64,000 nucleotides of DNA from Chloroflexota bacterium. Lineage in GTDB: Bacteria > Chloroflexota > Anaerolineae > UBA1429. The stretch is taken from assembly GCA_019873625.1 (NCBI GenBank), contig JAIOAW010000011.1:16077-80076 (forward strand), given 5' to 3'. The notes under the pieces were generated by a model. That model saw only the letters and a program-made list of their open reading frames with translations, was not told the origin of the DNA and ran no database searches. This document shows, piece by piece, positions 36,407 through 45,014 of this stretch. Within the stretch, counting starts at the first letter, position 1. Each line of letters begins with the position of its first letter. Made by a program: the position numbers and the translations under genes.

Positions 36407-36880
36407 ATGGCGAAGCAAACAGAAGCGATCCAAGTCCTTGAAAAGGCGCGTGAGCGCACGCTTATCGAACTCACCCGCCTGCGAGAACAACTTCAAGAGG
36501 AGATCGAGCCGGCCTCTGCGACGGATGATGACTCGGCCGATGTGGCCGCCGATATCTATGAGCGCGGCAAGATTCTCTCCCTTATCCAGAATTTGGAAGG
36601 CAAACTCCATGCCATCGAGCATGCCATCGAACTGGCCCATGAGGGGCGCTATGGCATCTGCGAAAAATGCGGCGCCGTCATCCCCCAGGAGCGGCTGGAT
36701 ATTATGCCCGAGACGACCCTTTGCGTGAAATGCGCGAGCGAACGCGAGCAGGGCATCCGGCGGAGCCTCCTCAATGCCTCCTATACCGAGACCACTCGTC
36801 GCCGCCGACCCTTTGAGGAAGAAGAGGAAGAGGTCGAGGAGGAGGAAGAGGAAGAAGACGAATTGGATTATGAGGAGTAG
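36407..36880 (+). CDS. DksA/TraR-type zinc-finger protein with acidic tail
   Basis: A coiled-coil N-terminal half ('LEKARERTLIELTRLREQL', 'LIQNLEGKLHAIEHAIELA') is followed by the zinc finger 'CEKCGAVIPQERLDIMP' and 'CVKC', typical of DksA relatives that bind the RNA polymerase secondary channel. The C-terminal ~25 residues are almost entirely Glu/Asp, ending 'DELDYEE'. The acidic tip Asp pair of true DksA cannot be assigned with confidence, so regulation of transcription with or without ppGpp is inferred. 157 aa. It is cotranscribed with apt. Confidence 0.85.
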   Translation: MAKQTEAIQVLEKARERTLIELTRLREQLQEEIEPASATDDDSADVAADIYERGKILSLIQNLEGKLHAIEHAIELAHEGRYGICEKCGAVIPQERLDIMPETTLCVKCASEREQGIRRSLLNASYTETTRRRRPFEEEEEEVEEEEEEEDELDYEE

Positions 36881-36921
36881 CCTTAAAGCGACCCAAGGCG
36901 CGTGCCGCGTGGTGGAACGGT

Positions 36922-36951
36922 TTGACAAAGAGGCGCTTCTGGCCTTACAAT
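36922..36951 (+). promoter_or_regulatory. Promoter for the porGDAB operon
   Basis: TTGACA (36922-36927) and TACAAT (36946-36951) are 18 bases apart. The start codon of the first por gene is 225 bases further on, giving a long leader. Confidence 0.65.
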
Positions 36952-37083
36952 AGCCCAGCGGTTCGCTTGGGAGGCTTGCTCTTGTGCCGAGAGATGATCT
37001 CGGTTATTCTGTGCCAAAGAACAACCCATTCACGATGAATCGAACGGTATCGCTCGCGCTACGCTTGCGCACTGAAGAGATTG

Positions 37084-37139
37084 CCGCGATGCACTCGCCG
37101 TGTTCAATGAGAGGCGACGAGGGGCATCGCGGTTTATTT
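37084..37139 (+). other. Nested hairpin with T-rich tail in the por leader
   Basis: Outer arms CCGCGATGC (37084-37092) and GCATCGCGG (37124-37132) pair over 9 bp, with an inner TCGCC/GGCGA stem (37095-37099 with 37113-37117). TTTATTT follows at once (37133-37139). This is the shape of an attenuator 38 bases before the por start codon. The leader also holds an open frame of 69 codons from GTG 36984 with GGGAGG nine bases upstream, running past the por start; I do not call it a gene. A small CCGAGA/TCTCGG hairpin is at 36987-37003. Confidence 0.45.
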
Positions 37140-37176
37140 GGCCGAGAATACTCTCAATCCCCAGGAGGTAGCGACG

Positions 37177-37749
37177 ATGAGCCAAATGTATGAAATTCGC
37201 TGGCACGGGCGGGCAGGCCAAGGCGTGGTAACAGCCGGCGAACTCCTCGGTGAGGCCTGCATGGAGACGGGCAAATACTTTCAGGCCTTCCCCGAATATG
37301 GCGCCGAGCGTATGGGCGCCCCCATCAAGGCGTATACCCGTGTCAGCGATGAGCCGATTGAGGTGCATGCCCCCATCCTTGAGCCGGATATGGTGGTCGT
37401 CGTCAACCCTAACCTCATCGGCATTGTGGACCTGACCGAAGGCCTCAAGCCCGATGGCACCATTGTCATCAACACCCCCGAAGATCCGGCGACCATCCGG
37501 CGCCGCCTAGGGTTTTACACGGGCAAGGTGTGGTGCGTAGATGCCACCAAAATCGCGATGGAAGAACTCAAGCGCGACATCCCCAGCACGATGCTCATCG
37601 CCGTCATCGCCCGTGCGAGCGGCATTGTGGACTTGGAGGCCGTCATCCACCTGACGCGCGAATCACTGAGCGGCCGGCTGCGCCCTGAAGTGATCGAGGC
37701 GAATGTGCGTGCGCTTCGCCGCGCCTATGAGGAATGCGTTGAGGGATAA
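37177..37749 (+). CDS. porG: 2-oxoacid:ferredoxin oxidoreductase, gamma subunit
   Basis: The gamma subunit of pyruvate (or 2-oxoisovalerate):ferredoxin oxidoreductase, which converts 2-oxoacids and CoA to acyl-CoA, CO2 and reduced ferredoxin. 'RWHGRAGQGVVTAGELLGEA' and 'FPEYGAERMGAPIKAYTRVS' are characteristic. ATG 37177 has AGGAGG eight bases upstream. 190 aa. It is the first gene of gamma-delta-alpha-beta, with gaps of 26 to 57 bases. Confidence 0.93.
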   Translation: MSQMYEIRWHGRAGQGVVTAGELLGEACMETGKYFQAFPEYGAERMGAPIKAYTRVSDEPIEVHAPILEPDMVVVVNPNLIGIVDLTEGLKPDGTIVINTPEDPATIRRRLGFYTGKVWCVDATKIAMEELKRDIPSTMLIAVIARASGIVDLEAVIHLTRESLSGRLRPEVIEANVRALRRAYEECVEG

Positions 37750-37777
37750 CGAATCACACGTTTTGGAGGTTTTGGCA

Positions 37778-38128
37778 ATGCCCAAGTATGAGGCCCCTCG
37801 GCTTGATCGCCCGTGGAGAGAGGCAAACCCCGGCGGAGTCGTCCTCGAACCGGGAAATTCGGTAACCTACATTACGGGCACTTGGCGCGTTATGCGCCCC
37901 GTGCGCGACCTGGCCCAGTGCACCCAATGCCTCATCTGCTGGATTATGTGCCCCGATGCCGCCATCACCATCGAAGAGGGCAAGGTGACCGGTTTCGATT
38001 ATGACCACTGCAAGGGCTGCGGCATTTGCGCCACGGAATGCCCCGTGAACGTCAAACAGCCTCACGCCGTTACGGGGCAAATGGGCAAGGTGATCCAGAT
38101 GGTGCCCGAGACGGACTATACTTCCTGA
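37778..38128 (+). CDS. porD: 2-oxoacid:ferredoxin oxidoreductase, delta (2[4Fe-4S]) subunit
   Basis: Electron-transfer subunit with two cluster motifs, 'CTQCLICWIMCPD' and 'CKGCGICATECPV'. ATG 37778 is preceded by GGAGG eight bases upstream; a longer frame from 37703 reads back into porG. 116 aa is a little longer than the ~100 aa usual for PorD, because of an N-terminal segment 'GTWRVMRPV' typical of the family. Confidence 0.93.
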   Translation: MPKYEAPRLDRPWREANPGGVVLEPGNSVTYITGTWRVMRPVRDLAQCTQCLICWIMCPDAAITIEEGKVTGFDYDHCKGCGICATECPVNVKQPHAVTGQMGKVIQMVPETDYTS

Positions 38129-38154
38129 CCAACCCCTTCGAGGAGAGATAGACG

Positions 38155-39351
38155 ATGGTTACAAGCAAATATATGCCTCTGGACGGGGCGAATGCGGTCT
38201 CTCAAGCGATGCGCCAGATTGATCCGGACGTCGTCGCGGCCTACCCCATCACCCCGCAGACGGCCGTAGTGCAAAACTTTTCGCAATATGTGGCTGATGG
38301 CATCGTGCACACCGAGTTCGTGGCCGTAGAGAGCGAGCATGCCGCGATGAGCGCCTGCGTGGGCGCCTCAGCGGCCGGTGCGCGCGTGATGACGGCCACC
38401 TCGGCGAACGGCTTGGCCCTGATGTGGGAAATGCTCTATATTGCCTCGGGCCTGCGGCTCCCCATCGTGATGACCGTGGTCAACCGCGCCCTTTCCAGCC
38501 CTTTGAACATCCACTGTGACCACTCGGATAGTATGGGCGCGCGGGATTCGGGCTGGCTCCAACTCTATGCGGAGACGGGCCAAGAGGCCTACGATAACAC
38601 CATCCAGGCCATTCGCATCGCCGAGCACCCCGATCTCCTATTGCCCGTGATGAGTTGCCAGGATGGGTTTATCACCGGCCACGGCGTGGAGCGCGTGGGC
38701 ATTTTGCCCGACGAGGCCGTGCGCGAGTTCGTAGGCGAATACAAGGCCAAGTTTTCTTTGCTCGATGTGGATAACCCCATCACGATGGGTGCTTGGGATT
38801 TCACCGACTACTACTTCGAACACAAGCGTCAGCAGACCGAAGCGATGAATAACGCGATGCCCATCGTGCGCGCGGTGAGCGAAGAGTACGAACGCCTTTC
38901 GGGGCGGCCTCAACCCATCGTCGATTACTTCGGGATGGATGACGCCGAGTATGCCATCGTCGTGCTCAGTTCTACGGCGGGCACCTCGCGCGCGGTGGCG
39001 CGGCAGTTGCGCGCCCAAGGGTGGAAGGTGGGCGTGGTCAAGCCGCGCGTCTTCCGGCCCTTCCCCGCCCAAGAGATCATCGAGGCCATCAAGGGGTGCA
39101 AGGCCGTGGCCGTGCTCGACCGCGCCATTTCGTTTGGCGCGCTCTATGGGTCTGGCCCGCTGTTCACCGATACGTGTTCGGCCCTCTACAACCTGGGGGT
39201 AACGGGCCTGCCCATCGTCAATTACATCTACGGCTTGGGCGGGCGCGATACGCTCCCCTCGATGATCGAGAGCGTCTATCGCGATTTGCGCCAAGTGGCC
39301 GAAAGCGGCGATCGCGGCGCCCCGGTGCGCTACCTGGGCCTGCGCGAGTAA
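38155..39351 (+). CDS. porA: 2-oxoacid:ferredoxin oxidoreductase, alpha subunit
   Basis: The alpha subunit provides the pyrimidine-binding part of the thiamine diphosphate site. 'AYPITPQTAVVQNF', 'ESEHAAMSACVGASAAGAR' and 'TATSANGLALMWEML' are signature blocks (TSGPG-type loop here TSANG). The C-terminal transketolase-like domain contains 'LDRAISFGALYGSGPLF'. 398 aa matches the family. The GAGGAG site precedes ATG 38155. Confidence 0.93.
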   Translation: MVTSKYMPLDGANAVSQAMRQIDPDVVAAYPITPQTAVVQNFSQYVADGIVHTEFVAVESEHAAMSACVGASAAGARVMTATSANGLALMWEMLYIASGLRLPIVMTVVNRALSSPLNIHCDHSDSMGARDSGWLQLYAETGQEAYDNTIQAIRIAEHPDLLLPVMSCQDGFITGHGVERVGILPDEAVREFVGEYKAKFSLLDVDNPITMGAWDFTDYYFEHKRQQTEAMNNAMPIVRAVSEEYERLSGRPQPIVDYFGMDDAEYAIVVLSSTAGTSRAVARQLRAQGWKVGVVKPRVFRPFPAQEIIEAIKGCKAVAVLDRAISFGALYGSGPLFTDTCSALYNLGVTGLPIVNYIYGLGGRDTLPSMIESVYRDLRQVAESGDRGAPVRYLGLRE

Positions 39352-39408
39352 CGAGACCAACTCTACCCCACTGCCCAAGCGGCAGGGTATATTGAAGGAG
39401 AGACGATC

Positions 39409-40353
39409 ATGACCGACCGTATTCGCATCAACTTGCGGCAGATCGTAAATAACGAAGAGCGTTTGGCCCCTGGGCACCGCTTGTGCGCGGGGTGCGCCGA
39501 GCCGACCGCTGTGCGCCAGATTCTCCACGCCATCGAGGGGCCGGTGGTCTTGAGCACCGCCACGGGCTGTTTGGAGGTTTCGACCACCGTATACCCGTAC
39601 ACCTCCTGGCGCGTGCCCTGGATCCACAGCGCCTTCGAAAATGCCTCCACGACCATCGCCGGGGCCGAAGCGGCCTACAAGGCCCTCAAGCGCGCCGGCA
39701 AGATTCCGGAAGATCGCCAAATCACCTTTGTGGCTTTTGGCGGAGATGGCGCGAGTTACGACATCGGCCTGCAGTGGATCTCGGGCGTCCTCGAGCGCGG
39801 GCATAAGGTCATCTACGTATGCCTCAACAACGAAGCCTATATGAATACGGGCATCCAGCGTTCGGGGGCTACGCCGCGCGGCGCGCACACCACCACTTCG
39901 CCCGCCGGCGAAGTGCTCCCTGGGAAGACGCAATGGCGCAAGCCCTTTACGCGTATTATGGCCGCGCATGACATCCCCTATGTGGCCCAGGCCTCGCCGC
40001 ACAACTATCGTGACCTGATGATGAAAGCGAAAAAGGCCGCCGCGGCCGATGGCCCGGCTGTGCTGAACGTCCTCGTACCTTGCCCACGCGGCTGGCGGCA
40101 CGAGAGCGACCAGACGATGGCCATCGCGAAACTCGCCACGGATACGTGCTATTGGCCCCTCTACGAGGTGGATCACGGTAAGACGATCATCAACTACAAG
40201 CCCCGTGAGAAACTGCCCGTTACCGAGTGGCTCAAGGCCCAGGGGCGTTTTCGCCATCTCTTCCGCCCCGCGTACGCGGGCCTTTTGCAAGAGATTCAGG
40301 CCAAGGTAGATGAGGAATGGGAGCGCCTCCTCAAAGAAGAGGCCAATTCGTGA
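39409..40353 (+). CDS. porB: 2-oxoacid:ferredoxin oxidoreductase, beta subunit
   Basis: The thiamine diphosphate-binding subunit. 'LCAGCAEPTAVRQIL' has the CxxC near the N-terminus; 'ATGCLEVSTT', 'FGGDGASYDIGLQWISG' (GDG...) and 'NNEAYMNTGIQRSG' form the cofactor site. 314 aa. GGAGAG precedes ATG 39409. A rho-independent terminator follows 18 bases after the stop. Confidence 0.93.
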   Translation: MTDRIRINLRQIVNNEERLAPGHRLCAGCAEPTAVRQILHAIEGPVVLSTATGCLEVSTTVYPYTSWRVPWIHSAFENASTTIAGAEAAYKALKRAGKIPEDRQITFVAFGGDGASYDIGLQWISGVLERGHKVIYVCLNNEAYMNTGIQRSGATPRGAHTTTSPAGEVLPGKTQWRKPFTRIMAAHDIPYVAQASPHNYRDLMMKAKKAAAADGPAVLNVLVPCPRGWRHESDQTMAIAKLATDTCYWPLYEVDHGKTIINYKPREKLPVTEWLKAQGRFRHLFRPAYAGLLQEIQAKVDEEWERLLKEEANS

Positions 40354-40370
40354 GGTGATCATTGAGGGAG

Positions 40371-40407
40371 AGAGGGTAGCCTATCCGTATGGGGCTACCC
40401 TCTTTTT
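40371..40407 (+). terminator. Rho-independent terminator after porB
   Basis: Arms AGAGGGTAGCC (40371-40381) and GGCTACCCTCT (40393-40403) are exact complements with an 11-base loop, and the T-run covers 40403-40407. It ends the por operon just before upp. Confidence 0.85.
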
Positions 40408-40428
40408 GTGCAAAGGAGCGAACACGAG

Positions 40429-41094
40429 ATGACAGAGTTTGGAGACCGCGTCTTCCCTTCACGGCACCCCTTGGTGAAGCACAAATTGACCCTTTTGCGC
40501 AGCGTAAGCACGGAGCCGAAAAAGTTCCGCGAACTCATCCGCGAAATCTCTATCCTCCTGGCCTACGAGGCCACGCAGGATCTCGCGCTTGAGGAAGTTT
40601 CGGTGACGACGCCGCTTGGGGTCGCCAAGGGGGGCCACCTTAAAGAGAAGATCGGCCTGGTGCCCATCTTACGGGCAGGGCTTGGCATGGTGGATGGCAT
40701 TTGGGAGATGATGCCCGGCGCGGAGGTCTGGCACATCGGCCTTTATCGCGATCACAAGACGCTTCAACCCGTGCAGTATTATAATAAATTGCCCGTCAGC
40801 CCCACGGTGCAAGTGTGTCTGGTGCTGGACCCTATGCTCGCTACGGGCGGTTCGGCCGTGGCCACGGTGGATATCCTCAAGCGCTGGGGGGCCGAGCGCA
40901 TCAAGTTCGTGGGCATCATCGCCGCGCCGGAGGGCCTGCGCGCCCTCACCCAGGCCCACCCCGATGTGGATATCCACATCGCGGCCATTGACGACCACCT
41001 CACGCCGCGGCCCACCCAACCGGGCGATCCGCCCGAAGGGTACATCGTGCCGGGGTTGGGCGATGCGGGAGACCGGCAGTTTGGCACGGGCTAA
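40429..41094 (+). CDS. upp: Uracil phosphoribosyltransferase
   Basis: Upp converts uracil and PRPP to UMP. '[13 protein letters not shown]' opens the family, '[14 protein letters not shown]' and the PRPP loop '[12 protein letters not shown]' follow, and the C-terminal '[16 protein letters not shown]' is diagnostic. ATG 40429 with AAGGAG upstream is preferred over 40408. 221 aa, slightly longer than the usual 208, because of an insertion near '[13 protein letters not shown]'. Confidence 0.95.
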   Translation: MTEFGDRVFPSRHPLVKHKLTLLRSVSTEPKKFRELIREISILLAYEATQDLALEEVSVTTPLGVAKGGHLKEKIGLVPILRAGLGMVDGIWEMMPGAEVWHIGLYRDHKTLQPVQYYNKLPVSPTVQVCLVLDPMLATGGSAVATVDILKRWGAERIKFVGIIAAPEGLRALTQAHPDVDIHIAAIDDHLTPRPTQPGDPPEGYIVPGLGDAGDRQFGTG

Positions 41095-41114
41095 GGCCCG
41101 CGCTGGGAGAAAAG

Positions 41115-42158
41115 ATGATGTCTCCTCTCATCTATGTGAGCGTCTTTTTGCTGGGGGCAGGCCTCACCGCCCTCCTCACGCCGCTGAGCATTTATTTGGG
41201 CCGGCGTTGGGGCATCGCCGATGCCCCCGGCGGCCGCCGCCGCCATAAGGGGATCGTCTCGCGCCTGGGCGGGTTGGGCCTCTACCCCGCTTTCGCCATC
41301 GCCGCCCTGGCCCCGCTGGTTATGCCCGTGCCCCGCAACGATCCACTGGAGGCGACGCGCCTGGTCGGCGTCGTCCTCGGCACGGGGGTGATCTGGGTGA
41401 TGGGCCTCCTCGATGACCGCTTCAAACTGCCGGGCTGGGCGCAGTTGGTGGGTATCCTCTTGGGCGCTGGGGTGGCCATCGCCTTCAAGGTCTTCATTGA
41501 GGTCTTTAACAGCCCTTTTAGCGATCGGCAAATCTGGGTGGATTGGTACCTGATGGTGCCCATCACCCTGGTGTGGATTACGGGCCTGACCGGCACGATG
41601 AACCTGGTGGACGGGCTGGACGGCCTGGCCGCTAGCGTTTCGGCCATCGCCGCGCTTGTCCTCCTAATCCATATGCTGCGGCTGGGCCAGCAGGGGCCGG
41701 CGCTCCTGCCGCTCGCGCTTTTGGGGTGCTGCATAGGGTTCTTGCCCTACAACATCAGTCCGGCGCGCATCTTTTTGGGGGGCGGGGCTTATGTCCTAGG
41801 GTATATCGTGAGCACGGCCTCCATCGTAGCGGGGGCCAAGGTGGCCACTGCGCTCCTCGTGCTCTGGTTCCCCATCGTAGATGTCATTTGGCAGGGGTAT
41901 TCGCGCTGGCGAAGGGGCCAGCCGGTATCCTTAGGAGATCGCGGCCACCTGCACCTGCGTTTGCAGGATATGGGTTGGCCCACTTGGCGCATCGTGCTGA
42001 TGTACGATGCCATTACGGCGGCCCTGGGGGCCATCGCCCTCTTTTGCCCTTCGCGGCTCCTCAAACTGGGCGCCCTGGTCGGGGTGGCGCTCATCGCGCT
42101 CCCCCTGCTCGCCGCCGTGACACGCCGTTCGGGCGATGCAACGCCGACGGGGCATTAG
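41115..42158 (+). CDS. WecA/MraY-family polyprenyl-phosphate sugar-1-phosphate transferase with a lost Asp
   Basis: A multi-TM membrane enzyme that links sugar-1-phosphate from a UDP donor to undecaprenyl phosphate. 'RRRHKGIVSRLGGLG', 'GLLDDRF' (Asp-Asp), 'NLVDGLDGLA' and the C-terminal 'GDRGHLHLRL' match the family. The next key motif is normally F-L-G-D-x-G, but here it reads 'FLGGGAYVLG' (residues 220-229), one residue shorter, so the metal-binding Asp is missing. 347 aa. Its stop is interleaved with that of mobB. WecA-like initiation of glycan synthesis is inferred, with activity in doubt. Confidence 0.85.
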   Translation: MMSPLIYVSVFLLGAGLTALLTPLSIYLGRRWGIADAPGGRRRHKGIVSRLGGLGLYPAFAIAALAPLVMPVPRNDPLEATRLVGVVLGTGVIWVMGLLDDRFKLPGWAQLVGILLGAGVAIAFKVFIEVFNSPFSDRQIWVDWYLMVPITLVWITGLTGTMNLVDGLDGLAASVSAIAALVLLIHMLRLGQQGPALLPLALLGCCIGFLPYNISPARIFLGGGAYVLGYIVSTASIVAGAKVATALLVLWFPIVDVIWQGYSRWRRGQPVSLGDRGHLHLRLQDMGWPTWRIVLMYDAITAALGAIALFCPSRLLKLGALVGVALIALPLLAAVTRRSGDATPTGH

Positions 42159-42685
42159 CGAGAGCGCTCTCCTTGGGCGCCGTCAGGGCCTGGCAAGATC
42201 CCCTTGGCGGCAAGGATTGCGAGAGCGCGTTCGGCGTCCTCGGGCGAGATGCGGGGCACGCCGGGCCACGCCGGGCCATCTGCCTCGGTGACGAGGGCGA
42301 GGAGTTGCTCATCCGGGGTGATGCGCTCTGGGGGGGCGCCCGCGCGCAGGACCTCGAACTTGGGCAGGGCGCTCCCTTTGTACCCCTCGACGATGACGAA
42401 CTGGATATCCTCCGGCAGACGCGCGAGGATTGCTTCAAGTGTTGGTTCTTCGAGGGGGCGTTCCAGCCAGGCGAGAAGATCGTGCCCGGCGATGATGACG
42501 AGGTCGCTCCCCGCCTGGGCGAACCGCCACGTATCGGTGCCCGGGTGGTCTATCTCGATGGGGCCGTGGGCGTGTTTGATGGTCGCCACGCGCAGGCCGC
42601 GCCCTTTGAGCGCCCGCACCAGGGCTTCGATGAAGCGGGTCTTGCCCGCGTTGTGCCAGCCGACTACCCCAATGGCCGAAATCAA
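42155..42685 (-). CDS. mobB: Molybdopterin-guanine dinucleotide biosynthesis adaptor MobB
   Basis: A small P-loop GTP-binding protein that assists MobA in making the guanine dinucleotide form of molybdenum cofactor. 'VVGWHNAGKTRFIEALV' is the Walker A region and 'VATIKHAHGPIEIDHPGTDTWR' the MobB signature. The start is TTG 42685, with AGGAGG eight bases upstream. 176 aa is normal. It implies molybdo- or tungsto-enzymes in this organism. No mobA lies nearby. Confidence 0.88.
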   Translation of the reverse strand: MISAIGVVGWHNAGKTRFIEALVRALKGRGLRVATIKHAHGPIEIDHPGTDTWRFAQAGSDLVIIAGHDLLAWLERPLEEPTLEAILARLPEDIQFVIVEGYKGSALPKFEVLRAGAPPERITPDEQLLALVTEADGPAWPGVPRISPEDAERALAILAAKGILPGPDGAQGERSR

Positions 42686-42813
42686 AGTCTTGCCTCCTCG
42701 GTGCGATGGGATATGTGCAGTGTAACCAAGGAACGCGCCCCTTCCAAATGCCGTTATGCGTAAAATAAGGTTCGGCGGACGCGGAAGCGCAGCCTCTGGG
42801 CGCCATAAGCGAC

Positions 42814-42842
42814 TGGACAGGCTCGCTCGGAGCCTCTATAAT
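42814..42842 (+). promoter_or_regulatory. Promoter for the SWIM-finger gene
   Basis: TGGACA (42814-42819) and TATAAT (42837-42842) are 17 bases apart, about 120 bases before the SWIM gene ATG at 42965. Confidence 0.68.
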
Positions 42843-42964
42843 ATCCTTGGAACACGAGGAGGGCGAGATCAGGGCGATGAAGGGCCTTCAGATAGCGCGC
42901 GATAGGTCTGGCCAGGGCGGAGGTTATGCCCTGGCGATTCATTTTTTATAGGAGGGATCGCGAC

Positions 42965-43207
42965 ATGGATTCCGGGATGATCAGCAAAATTCAAAAGGCC
43001 AAGCGCTATGCCGAGGAGCCGGAACGCATCCATATCGAGGCGCTGCGCGTTACGTTCCGGGGCGATCACGGCACGTATGCGGTGACGTTAGAAAAGGGCG
43101 CCTGGCATTGCGAATGCCCCTTCTTCCAGCAGCGGGGCGTGTGCAGCCATACGATGGCCTTAGAGCGCTTGCTTGACCCGATGCTGCAGCCCGAGCCGGA
43201 AGAATAG
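42965..43207 (+). CDS. Small SWIM-type zinc-finger protein
   Basis: An 80-aa protein with a SWIM motif, CxCx(n)CxH: 'WHCECPFFQQRGVCSHTMA'. SWIM fingers bind nucleic acid or protein in transposase-like and helicase proteins, but here the finger is almost the whole protein. ATG 42965 has GGAGGG before it. Residues 1-40 are basic and hydrophilic ('ISKIQKAKRYAEEPERIHIE'). It stands alone with its own promoter. I recall short SWIM proteins of this kind in Chloroflexi genomes, with no known function. Confidence 0.78.
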   Translation: MDSGMISKIQKAKRYAEEPERIHIEALRVTFRGDHGTYAVTLEKGAWHCECPFFQQRGVCSHTMALERLLDPMLQPEPEE

Positions 43208-43223
43208 CGCCCAACCGCAGCGA

Positions 43224-43252
43224 TTGGCTGGCGATTGCCTTTCCCCTATAAT
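43224..43252 (+). promoter_or_regulatory. Promoter for the FAD oxidoreductase gene
   Basis: TTGGCT (43224-43229) and TATAAT (43247-43252) are 17 bases apart, 40 bases before ATG 43292. Confidence 0.6.
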
Positions 43253-43291
43253 GTGAGTTCACCGAACCCCAAAAGGTAGGAGGGCACCCTT

Positions 43292-44623
43292 ATGCGCATC
43301 GGGATCGTCGGCGGCGGGGCCGCCGGGGTGATGGCGGCCTACCGCCTGTGCCAGGCAGGGCATCAAGCCGTGGTGTTCGAGGCCGAGCCGGAACTCGGCG
43401 GCCAGGCGGGCACCTTCCCCATCGCTGGGACGCGCCTGGAGCGGTTTTATCATCACTTTTTCCACAGCGACCGCGTGGCCTTTGCCCTGTTGGAAGAATT
43501 GGGGCTGAACGATCGCCTCCTCTGGGCGCCCGATCGCTCGGCCTATTTCTGGGGGGGCCGCGTTTACCCCTTTGTGACGCCGATGGACCTCTTGCGCTTT
43601 CGGCCCCTCTCGTGGCCCTCGCGCCTCATCTTTGGCCTGCAGACGGCCTATCTCCTGTTCGCGGCGCGGTGGCGGCCTTTGGAACGCATCACCGCGCACG
43701 AATGGCTCCTCAAATGGGGCACGCACGAGGTGTATGACCGCGTCTGGGGGGCGCTGTTGCGCTCGAAATTCGGCGGCTATGCCGACCGCGTGAGCATGGC
43801 CTGGCTGTGGGGCAAACTGAACGCCCGGCGCGGCAAGAGCCTCCGTGGCCGAAAAGAGGCGCTCGCCTATCTGGACGGGTCTTTCCAGACCCTGTTTGAC
43901 GCCCTCGCCGAACGGATTACCGCCCTGGGCGGGGAAATCCACCTTTCCGCGCCAGCCCAACAGGTGCTCGTAAAAGACGGCGCCGCGCAAGGGTTGCGCG
44001 TCTCCGAAGGGGGGCGCACGGTGGATTATCCCTTCGATGCCGTCATCCTCACCGTGGCCTCGCCCATCGCCCTGCGCTTGGCGCCCGATTTGCCCGAGGA
44101 CTATGCCGCGCTCCTCAGGAACCAGCCCTATGAGGGGACGATGACGCTCGTCTTGGCGCTCGATCGGTCGCTCATCCCGTGCTATTGGCTGAGCAGCCTT
44201 GTGTAAGATATCCCTATGGTGGTCGCCGTGGAGCACACCCGGTTCGTGCCGCCCAGGGTCTATCGGGGGAGGCACATTGTCTATTTCGGGCGCTATTTGA
44301 TGAGCAATAGCCCGGAATTCGCCTGGAATAAAGACGAGGTATTGGCCTACTACACGCCCTTCATCCGGCGCCTAAACCCGCATTTTGATGTGGGCTGGGT
44401 GGTGGAGAGTTGGCTTTTCAAAGATCCCTACGGCCAGCCGGTGATCGAGCCGGGTTACTCGGCGCGCATCCCGCCGCACCAGACGCCTATCGCCAACCTC
44501 TATCTGGCGAATACGACGCAGATTTACCCCGAAGATCGCGGCGTGAATTATTCGCTCCTTTTGGGCGAGGTCATCGCTCACATCGTGCAGGGCAGGCCGG
44601 CGCGCGCCTCCCTTTTGTGGTAA
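43292..44623 (+). pseudogene. FAD-dependent amine oxidase-like gene split by an in-frame TAA
   Basis: The first part begins 'MRIGIVGGGAAGVMAAYRL' (dinucleotide-binding GxGxxG) and continues as a protoporphyrinogen oxidase/amine oxidase-like flavoprotein ('ELGGQAGTF', 'WGALLRSKFGGYADRVSMAWLWG'). At residue 305 the frame meets TAA (44204-44206) after 'CYWLSSLV'. The same frame then continues 'DIPMVVAVEHTRFVPP' to a normal end at 44623. In homologues these segments form one protein, so this is one gene of about 443 codons with a premature stop. ATG 44216 has no ribosome site. Sequencing error, natural disruption or readthrough are possible. Confidence 0.82.
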
Positions 44624-44626
44624 GGT

Positions 44627-45001
44627 ATGGAACAGCCCCCCCTCAGCGTCGGCGTGGATATCATCGAGATCGCGCGCATCGCCCGCGCCCTGGAGCGCTT
44701 TGGCGATCGCTTTCTGCGGCGCGTCTATACCCCCCGCGAGATCGCCTATTGCCGAGGGCGCATCCCCGAACTGGCCGCGCGTTTTGCCGCCAAAGAGGCC
44801 ATCTCCAAGGCGCTCGGCACGGGCCTCAACGGCATCTCTTGGGTGGAGATGGAGATCCTCGCCGATGCGCGGGGCAAGCCCTATATCCTGTTGCACGGCA
44901 AGGCCGAGGCGCGTGCACGGCACCTCGGCCTGAACCATTGGGCCATCAGCCTATCCCATCACGATCGCGATGCGATTGCCTTCGTCGTGGCGAGCGTTTA
45001 A
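44627..45001 (+). CDS. acpS: Holo-[acyl-carrier-protein] synthase
   Basis: AcpS transfers 4'-phosphopantetheine from CoA to acyl carrier protein. 'GVDIIEIARIARAL' with the metal-binding Asp, 'RVYTPREIAYC', 'RFAAKEAISKALGTG' (metal-binding Glu) and 'WAISLSHHDRDAIA' are all diagnostic. 124 aa is the normal length. It starts 3 bases after the end of the split FAD-oxidase gene. Its stop converges on the threonine aldolase gene. Confidence 0.95.
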   Translation: MEQPPLSVGVDIIEIARIARALERFGDRFLRRVYTPREIAYCRGRIPELAARFAAKEAISKALGTGLNGISWVEMEILADARGKPYILLHGKAEARARHLGLNHWAISLSHHDRDAIAFVVASV

Positions 45002-45014
45002 GAGAACCCTTCCC

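Noticed and set aside
36984..37193. 69-codon frame in the por leader as a gene
   Set aside because: It overlaps the por start, has no recognisable domain, and may only be a leader peptide; kept as a note on the leader structure.
38638..40362. Long minus-strand open frame (574 codons) opposite porA and porB
   Set aside because: It is the antisense shadow of two clearly conserved genes; the translation shows no motif and is rich in His/Arg/Gly typical of such shadows.
44190..44230. Frameshift in the FAD oxidase gene
   Set aside because: Both halves are in the same frame (924 bases between the two ATGs), so the break is a nonsense codon.
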